A stretch of 27,567 bases of DNA from Peptococcaceae bacterium (GTDB taxonomy: Bacteria > Bacillota > Peptococcia > Peptococcales > Peptococcaceae). Below the pieces are notes generated by a model that saw nothing but the letters and a program-made list of their open reading frames with translations, ran no database searches and was not told where the DNA came from. The stretch covers positions 1-27,567 of the forward strand of contig JAFXJE010000170.1 in the NCBI GenBank assembly GCA_017532485.1. Reading direction: 5' to 3'. Shown piece by piece: positions 24,194 to 27,567 of the stretch. Position 1 is the stretch's first letter. The number at the start of each line of letters is the position of its first letter. The position numbers and the translations under genes are program-made.

Positions 24194-25048
24194 ATGCTAA
24201 AAGACCTTCTCAAAAAATCCTTTTCTGGTATTTTAATTATTTGTATTACAGCGATTTTCTCCAGCTTAGTTTATTCAACTATCATGGAAAATGAACAACA
24301 AAAATGCTGGGATACTTTTACCGAAACAGGACAAATGATTTCTTCCAAGCTTTCTATTTTAATGGAACATAATATTAACACTTTAAAATTAGCTGCAGCT
24401 ACAATCAGTAACAGCAATACAGTCTATTCACGAGAAGAAGTAATTCGTTATGTCAACAAACTGCAAGATACGACCATTTTTACGCGTATTGACTTATTAT
24501 ATCCTGACAATTCTTTATTACTGCTGCAATCCGGTAAGACCTTAACCGAAGGTCATTCCTTGTCCTTCGCTGATTTAGCCAGCCAAGAACAGCATATTTC
24601 CCAGAGAATACTGGATTTAGAAACTCAACGCCAAGTAGTTCATTATTATTTGCCAGTAGAAAAAAATGGTCAAATCTCTCATATTTTAGTTGGCGTTATT
24701 GACTGTGCCAGTTTAGCTGAACATTTTTATTCCGCAGCTTACGACAACCAAACAACTTGCTGTGTCGTTGACAGTCGTGACGGTAATTTTATTGTTTCAG
24801 GTGAATACACCTTTTGGGGTAATCTTTATGAAATGTTACCCGAAAAGCAACTGGAAGGTTATGAAGATATTGCTCTAAAACAAGAAGTGAAAGCGCAAAA
24901 AACTGGTATTGCTGCTTATGCTTATAATCAAGGACAAGAACAAGCTTTAATTTACTATACACCATTGAATTTCTTTGATTGGCAGCTGCTTATCATAGCT
25001 CCTGAAAAAGTAGTTTTTTCCAATTTGCATGAGATGAAATCTATCTAG
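24194..25048 (+). CDS. Membrane Cache-type sensor region of an interrupted diguanylate cyclase
   Basis: This is the 284-residue N-terminal part of a signalling protein. One membrane helix (about residues 10-30) is followed by an extracytoplasmic ligand-sensing domain of the dCache/PAS type (about 40-275), ending in the usual WQLLIIAPEKVVFSNL strand. Codon 285 is TAG, placed exactly before what should be the second membrane helix (FAIGFAQVFLLAFYLV). The frame continues unbroken into a GAF-GGDEF module, so the ancestral protein was about 637 residues. As it stands the product would be a sensor anchored by one helix with no output domain. It is probably a pseudogene by nonsense mutation, unless the TAG is read through or is an assembly error. 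Confidence 0.8.
   Translation: MLKDLLKKSFSGILIICITAIFSSLVYSTIMENEQQKCWDTFTETGQMISSKLSILMEHNINTLKLAAATISNSNTVYSREEVIRYVNKLQDTTIFTRIDLLYPDNSLLLLQSGKTLTEGHSLSFADLASQEQHISQRILDLETQRQVVHYYLPVEKNGQISHILVGVIDCASLAEHFYSAAYDNQTTCCVVDSRDGNFIVSGEYTFWGNLYEMLPEKQLEGYEDIALKQEVKAQKTGIAAYAYNQGQEQALIYYTPLNFFDWQLLIIAPEKVVFSNLHEMKSI
25046..25048 (+). other. In-frame TAG separating sensor and output halves
   Basis: Frames of the two halves are identical (24194 and 25091 differ by a multiple of three). The stop sits between ATC and TTT. TAG also ends uvrB, ddh, the lipoprotein hydrolase and the M50 gene, so it is an ordinary stop codon in this genome. Confidence 0.85.
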
Positions 25049-25090
25049 TTTGCTATTGGCTTTGCCCAAGTCTTCCTTCTAGCTTTTTAT

Positions 25091-26107
25091 TTGGTTTGGA
25101 ATCAACTGACCTTAACAAAATTGCAAAAGAGCCAAAAGCAAACTGAGGAACAATTGCTCGTTACCTCCACCTTAATTGAGTGTATCCACGAGCTTTCTAC
25201 CAATACAGATATTCATACAGCGCTTAATAATCTTTTGAAAATTATTAATCAATATTTTGATGGTGAACGAACCTATTTCTTTAGCATTGATTATGAATTG
25301 CGAGCAACCTCGCGTTTATATAAATATCTTAAAGATGACCCTGACGGTACATCTAGTGTCAGAGATAACCTAGCTATTTTCCCTTTTGAAAATGTCGTGG
25401 CTTGGCTAGATGATGCTACTAATGTAGGTGGGCATTATATTTCCTCCGAGCAAATACCTGCTGTCGTACGCGAACGCGTTTTTTCTCAACAAAATATCCA
25501 TGGTCTGATTACTATGCCTATTGTTCAACAAGGTAAAGTTGTTGGCTTTATCGGAATTATCAATCCACTGGCACATCAGGATAATGTTGCCTTATTATCT
25601 TCTTTACAGGTATTTATTATGGCTACTTTAGAAGATAATAAGAAAAAACAGCAGTTACAAAACTTGAGCTATGCTGATAGTTTGACGGGCATTTATAATC
25701 AAAACAAATTTATCCAACTGCAAGAAGGCTATAAGAATTTACAGTTAAAAAATTTGGGGATTGCCTATTTTGATTTAAATGACCTCAAAGAAATAAATGA
25801 CCGTTATGGTCATGAGGCTGGCGATACTTTAATCAAACAAGCAGCCAATAATATTAAGCAACTTTTTGCCGACAATTGTTACCGTATCGGTGGCGACGAA
25901 TTTGTCGCTATCGCTGTCAATGTTTCGGAAAATGATTTTCAAGCTAAATTAGCCGATGTTGCACGTTTAATGCAGGAAACAAATATCCATATTGCTTCTG
26001 GTATGTCGTGGCGTGGTGAAAATGTTAGTTTCCACGAGCAGCTGCTTGAAGCTGATACTCGAATGTATGAAAATAAAAAACAATATCATATCAAAAAAAA
26101 TGATTAA
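25091..26107 (+). CDS. GAF-GGDEF output half of the interrupted diguanylate cyclase
   Basis: This 338-residue remainder contains the end of the second membrane helix, a short coiled linker, a GAF domain (about 35-180) and a GGDEF domain (about 190-335) with SLTGIYNQNKF, FDLNDLKEINDRYGHEAGD and an intact RIGGDEF (267-271). GGDEF enzymes make cyclic di-GMP from two GTP. The inhibitory I-site RxxD, expected five residues before GGDEF, reads LFAD, so product feedback at that site is probably absent. The only upstream in-frame start is a TTG without a ribosome site; independent translation is doubtful. The coding sequence has not decayed otherwise, which suggests a recent stop or readthrough. Confidence 0.8.
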   Translation: MVWNQLTLTKLQKSQKQTEEQLLVTSTLIECIHELSTNTDIHTALNNLLKIINQYFDGERTYFFSIDYELRATSRLYKYLKDDPDGTSSVRDNLAIFPFENVVAWLDDATNVGGHYISSEQIPAVVRERVFSQQNIHGLITMPIVQQGKVVGFIGIINPLAHQDNVALLSSLQVFIMATLEDNKKKQQLQNLSYADSLTGIYNQNKFIQLQEGYKNLQLKNLGIAYFDLNDLKEINDRYGHEAGDTLIKQAANNIKQLFADNCYRIGGDEFVAIAVNVSENDFQAKLADVARLMQETNIHIASGMSWRGENVSFHEQLLEADTRMYENKKQYHIKKND

Positions 26108-26117
26108 CATTATTCTT

Positions 26118-26154
26118 AAAATAACCGGAGGGCTGAAATACCTCCGGCTATTTT
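26118..26154 (+). terminator. Terminator after the diguanylate cyclase gene
   Basis: AAAATA-A-CCGGAGG (26118-26131) pairs with CCTCCGG-C-TATTTT (26141-26154) with one mismatch and a 9-nt loop. It ends in T4. It lies 10 nt after the stop codon. Confidence 0.82.
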
Positions 26155-26174
26155 AGCTAAAAGGAGTCTTTTTT

Positions 26175-27317
26175 ATGACAGCAAAAAAGAAAAAATTTAA
26201 TTGGCAAAATTTTTTAGCTCAGCTTGTTTTCATCTTGGCAGGTGCACTTTGTGGTGTTCTCTTAATGATTTATCTAGAAGAAACTTTTTTAACTGATGCT
26301 GCCCCTAGCCAAGAATTTTTCTCTTTGGTTGGCTTATTAGCTGGAATTATTTTAGCCTTTTTTCTTCAATCTATCATTCATGAAGCAGGACATTTAATTT
26401 TCGGCTTACTCTCCGGCTATCAATTTGGTTCTTTCCGTATAGCCAGCTTTATTTGGCTCAAAGAAAATGATAAATTAGTCTGCAAACGCTTGTCTATCGC
26501 CGGTACTGGTGGACAATGTCTAATGCTCCCACCAGATATGGTCGAGGACAACTTTCCAGTCACCTTATATAACCTCGGTGGTCCTTTGCTCAATTTAATC
26601 TCCGCTGTGCTGTTTGGTGGACTAGCCTTATTTTTGCAACAATTTCCCGTTCTTGCAGCTTTCTTTAATTTTATGGCTGTTACCGGCTTTGTTCTCGCTT
26701 TAATCAATGGTATTCCACTTCGTACTGCCACCGTTGATAATGACGGTTATAACGCCTTCGCCCTAGCACGCAATTCACAAGCACGCCGTTCCTTTTGGAT
26801 TCAACTGAAAACTAATCAATTATTAGCACAAGGCGTTCGTCTTAAAGATATGCCTGAGGAATGGTTTGTTGTACCTACTGATGAAGAAATGAGCAACAGT
26901 ATGGTTAGCGTTTTAGGAGTGTTTGCTTGCAACCGTTTGATAGATGCCAAAAAATTTGACGAAGCTAAACAATTAATAAACCATCTTCTGCATCTTAAAA
27001 GTGGAATTGCCGGATTATATCGTCATCTTTTAACTTGCGATTACATCTACTGTGAATTGATTAGTGAAAATCGCCAAGAAATCATTACACCTCTGATGAC
27101 TAAAGATTTAAAGAATATTATGAAAAAAATGAAGACTTTTCCTTCTATCCTACGTACCGAGTATGCTTATGCTCTTCTCGGCAGCAACGATTACGATAAA
27201 GCAGCGACAATCAAGCTTCAATTTGAAGCTTGTAGTAAAAATTATCCTTATCCCCAAGACATTCAGTCTGAACGCGAATTGATGGAAATTGCAGAAAATA
27301 TCTACAACAAAAAATAG
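26175..27317 (+). CDS. M50-like (site-2 protease type) membrane metallopeptidase
   Basis: This is a 380-residue protein with membrane helices near residues 14-34, 50-68, 133-155 and 160-180. HEAGH (69-73) provides the zinc-binding HExxH at a helix end, YNLGGPLLNL (132-141) is the characteristic NxGGPxxN region, and VDNDGYNAF (187-195) supplies the third ligand Asp. This is the layout of M50 intramembrane proteases. The C-terminal ~160 residues are soluble and helical (VFACNRLIDAKKFDEAKQL, YAYALLGSNDYDKAA), suggestive of TPR-like repeats. No PDZ domain is seen. The substrate is unknown. GGAG lies a few bases before the ATG, and it stands alone between two terminators. Confidence 0.82.
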   Translation: MTAKKKKFNWQNFLAQLVFILAGALCGVLLMIYLEETFLTDAAPSQEFFSLVGLLAGIILAFFLQSIIHEAGHLIFGLLSGYQFGSFRIASFIWLKENDKLVCKRLSIAGTGGQCLMLPPDMVEDNFPVTLYNLGGPLLNLISAVLFGGLALFLQQFPVLAAFFNFMAVTGFVLALINGIPLRTATVDNDGYNAFALARNSQARRSFWIQLKTNQLLAQGVRLKDMPEEWFVVPTDEEMSNSMVSVLGVFACNRLIDAKKFDEAKQLINHLLHLKSGIAGLYRHLLTCDYIYCELISENRQEIITPLMTKDLKNIMKKMKTFPSILRTEYAYALLGSNDYDKAATIKLQFEACSKNYPYPQDIQSERELMEIAENIYNKK

Positions 27318-27356
27318 GATAAGGTGGGTAAATTTTGTCCCACCTTATCCTATTTT
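27311..27356. terminator. Bidirectional terminator between M50 gene and right-edge operon
   Basis: Arms 27311-27328 and 27339-27356 are perfect 18-bp complements around a 10-nt loop, with an A-rich left end and a T-rich right end. The left arm includes the TAG stop of the M50 gene, and the right end abuts the stop of the minus-strand small ORF. Confidence 0.92.
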
Positions 27357-27452
27357 TTATCTGCGCTTATGCATCATACTGTCCCACATATCACCAATTT
27401 TCTTGCCAAAATCTTTCATCATTTTCTTCATTTTACGCCCAGTGTTTTCCAT
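27357..27452 (-). CDS. 31-residue cationic small protein (hypothetical)
   Basis: This short ORF was read directly on the minus strand: it starts MENTGRKMKKMMKDFGKK and ends DSMMHKRR. It has ten Lys/Arg against four Asp/Glu, five Met after the first residue, and spacing compatible with an amphipathic helix. AAGGAG lies about 10 nt before the ATG, 20 nt after the preceding gene's stop, and a strong terminator follows directly, so a translated unit is plausible. I do not recognise a family and assign no function. An overlapping ATG eight bases upstream is in another frame and stops at once. Confidence 0.55.
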   Translation of the reverse strand: MENTGRKMKKMMKDFGKKIGDMWDSMMHKRR

Positions 27453-27471
27453 CAGCCATTCTCTCCTTTGT

Positions 27472-27567
27472 TTAACAATTTGCTTCTTCTGCCAAAGTAC
27501 CGTCTTCAATAATCCGAAACAATTTTATTTGTTCAGCTTTCAGCATGAATTCGTAATAACAACTCCA
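27472..27567 (-). CDS. C-terminal end of an unidentified protein (runs off the right edge)
   Basis: The minus strand is open from the window edge to a TAA at 27472, giving 31 residues that end KLFRIIEDGTLAEEANC. The frame reaches the edge without a stop. It is probably the first gene of an operon with the 31-residue ORF. The tail is too short to name a family. Confidence 0.5.
   Translation of the reverse strand, partial: WSCYYEFMLKAEQIKLFRIIEDGTLAEEANC

Noticed and set aside
25046..25048. TAG as a recoded codon (pyrrolysine)
   Set aside because: TAG is the normal terminator of at least four other genes here, no pyl genes are seen, and the family needs no special residue at a membrane-helix edge.

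Overview
This 27.6-kb window is ordinary bacterial chromosome of low G+C content. It most likely comes from a diderm Firmicute, perhaps one of the Negativicutes, but that is an inference. Three things point there. A Firmicute-type LexA box (CGAAC-N4-GTTCC) controls uvrBA. A ylbJ-like sporulation-family membrane gene sits among genes for phosphatidylethanolamine synthesis (pssA-psd) and meso-diaminopimelate metabolism (ddh). There is also a membrane cytochrome b / HdrD-like Fe-S pair typical of anaerobes. No phage, IS element, CRISPR array, tRNA or rRNA was seen.

Layout. Positions 1-287 (-) hold the 5' part of lgt, divergent from a YitT-family membrane gene (408-1241, +). A translationally coupled pssA-psd pair (1426-2861, +) converges on an ECF-S / uvrB / uvrA operon (8221-2924, -) that carries a LexA box. 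Next on the minus strand are a coupled LTA-synthase-like phosphoglycerol transferase and secreted GH26 glycosidase (11930-8380), a DnaA-box cluster, typA/bipA (13933-12110) and ddh (15040-14054). A strong promoter and a structured 5' leader then drive a NarI/DsrM-like cytochrome b and a DsrK/HdrD-like iron-sulfur protein (15349-17965, +). These converge on a minus-strand operon of a NifX/NifB-like protein and two MinD-type ATPases with inserted 2[4Fe-4S] ferredoxin domains (20198-18071). The rest of the plus strand holds an M29 aminopeptidase plus a lipoprotein hydrolase (20367-22855), a YlbJ-like protein (23002-24096), a sensor diguanylate cyclase split by an in-frame TAG (24194-26107) and an M50-like membrane metallopeptidase (26175-27317). 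The right edge (-) holds a 31-aa cationic ORF and the C-terminus of an unidentified gene.

How it fits together. Two themes dominate: envelope biogenesis (Lgt, PssA/Psd, LTA-synthase-like, GH26, Ddh, lipoprotein hydrolase, M50) and anaerobic electron transfer / Fe-S chemistry (DsrMK-like pair, MinD-ferredoxin ATPases, NifX-like). UvrAB provides SOS-type repair. Genes are tightly packed, with several 1-4 nt overlaps and strong hairpin terminators between convergent units.

No gene cluster here is clearly a new system. The observations most worth checking are the structured leader before the DsrMK-like operon, the tandem DnaA boxes upstream of the LTA-synthase-like gene, a small family of covarying intergenic hairpins, the LexA-controlled ECF-uvrBA operon and the nonsense-interrupted diguanylate cyclase.
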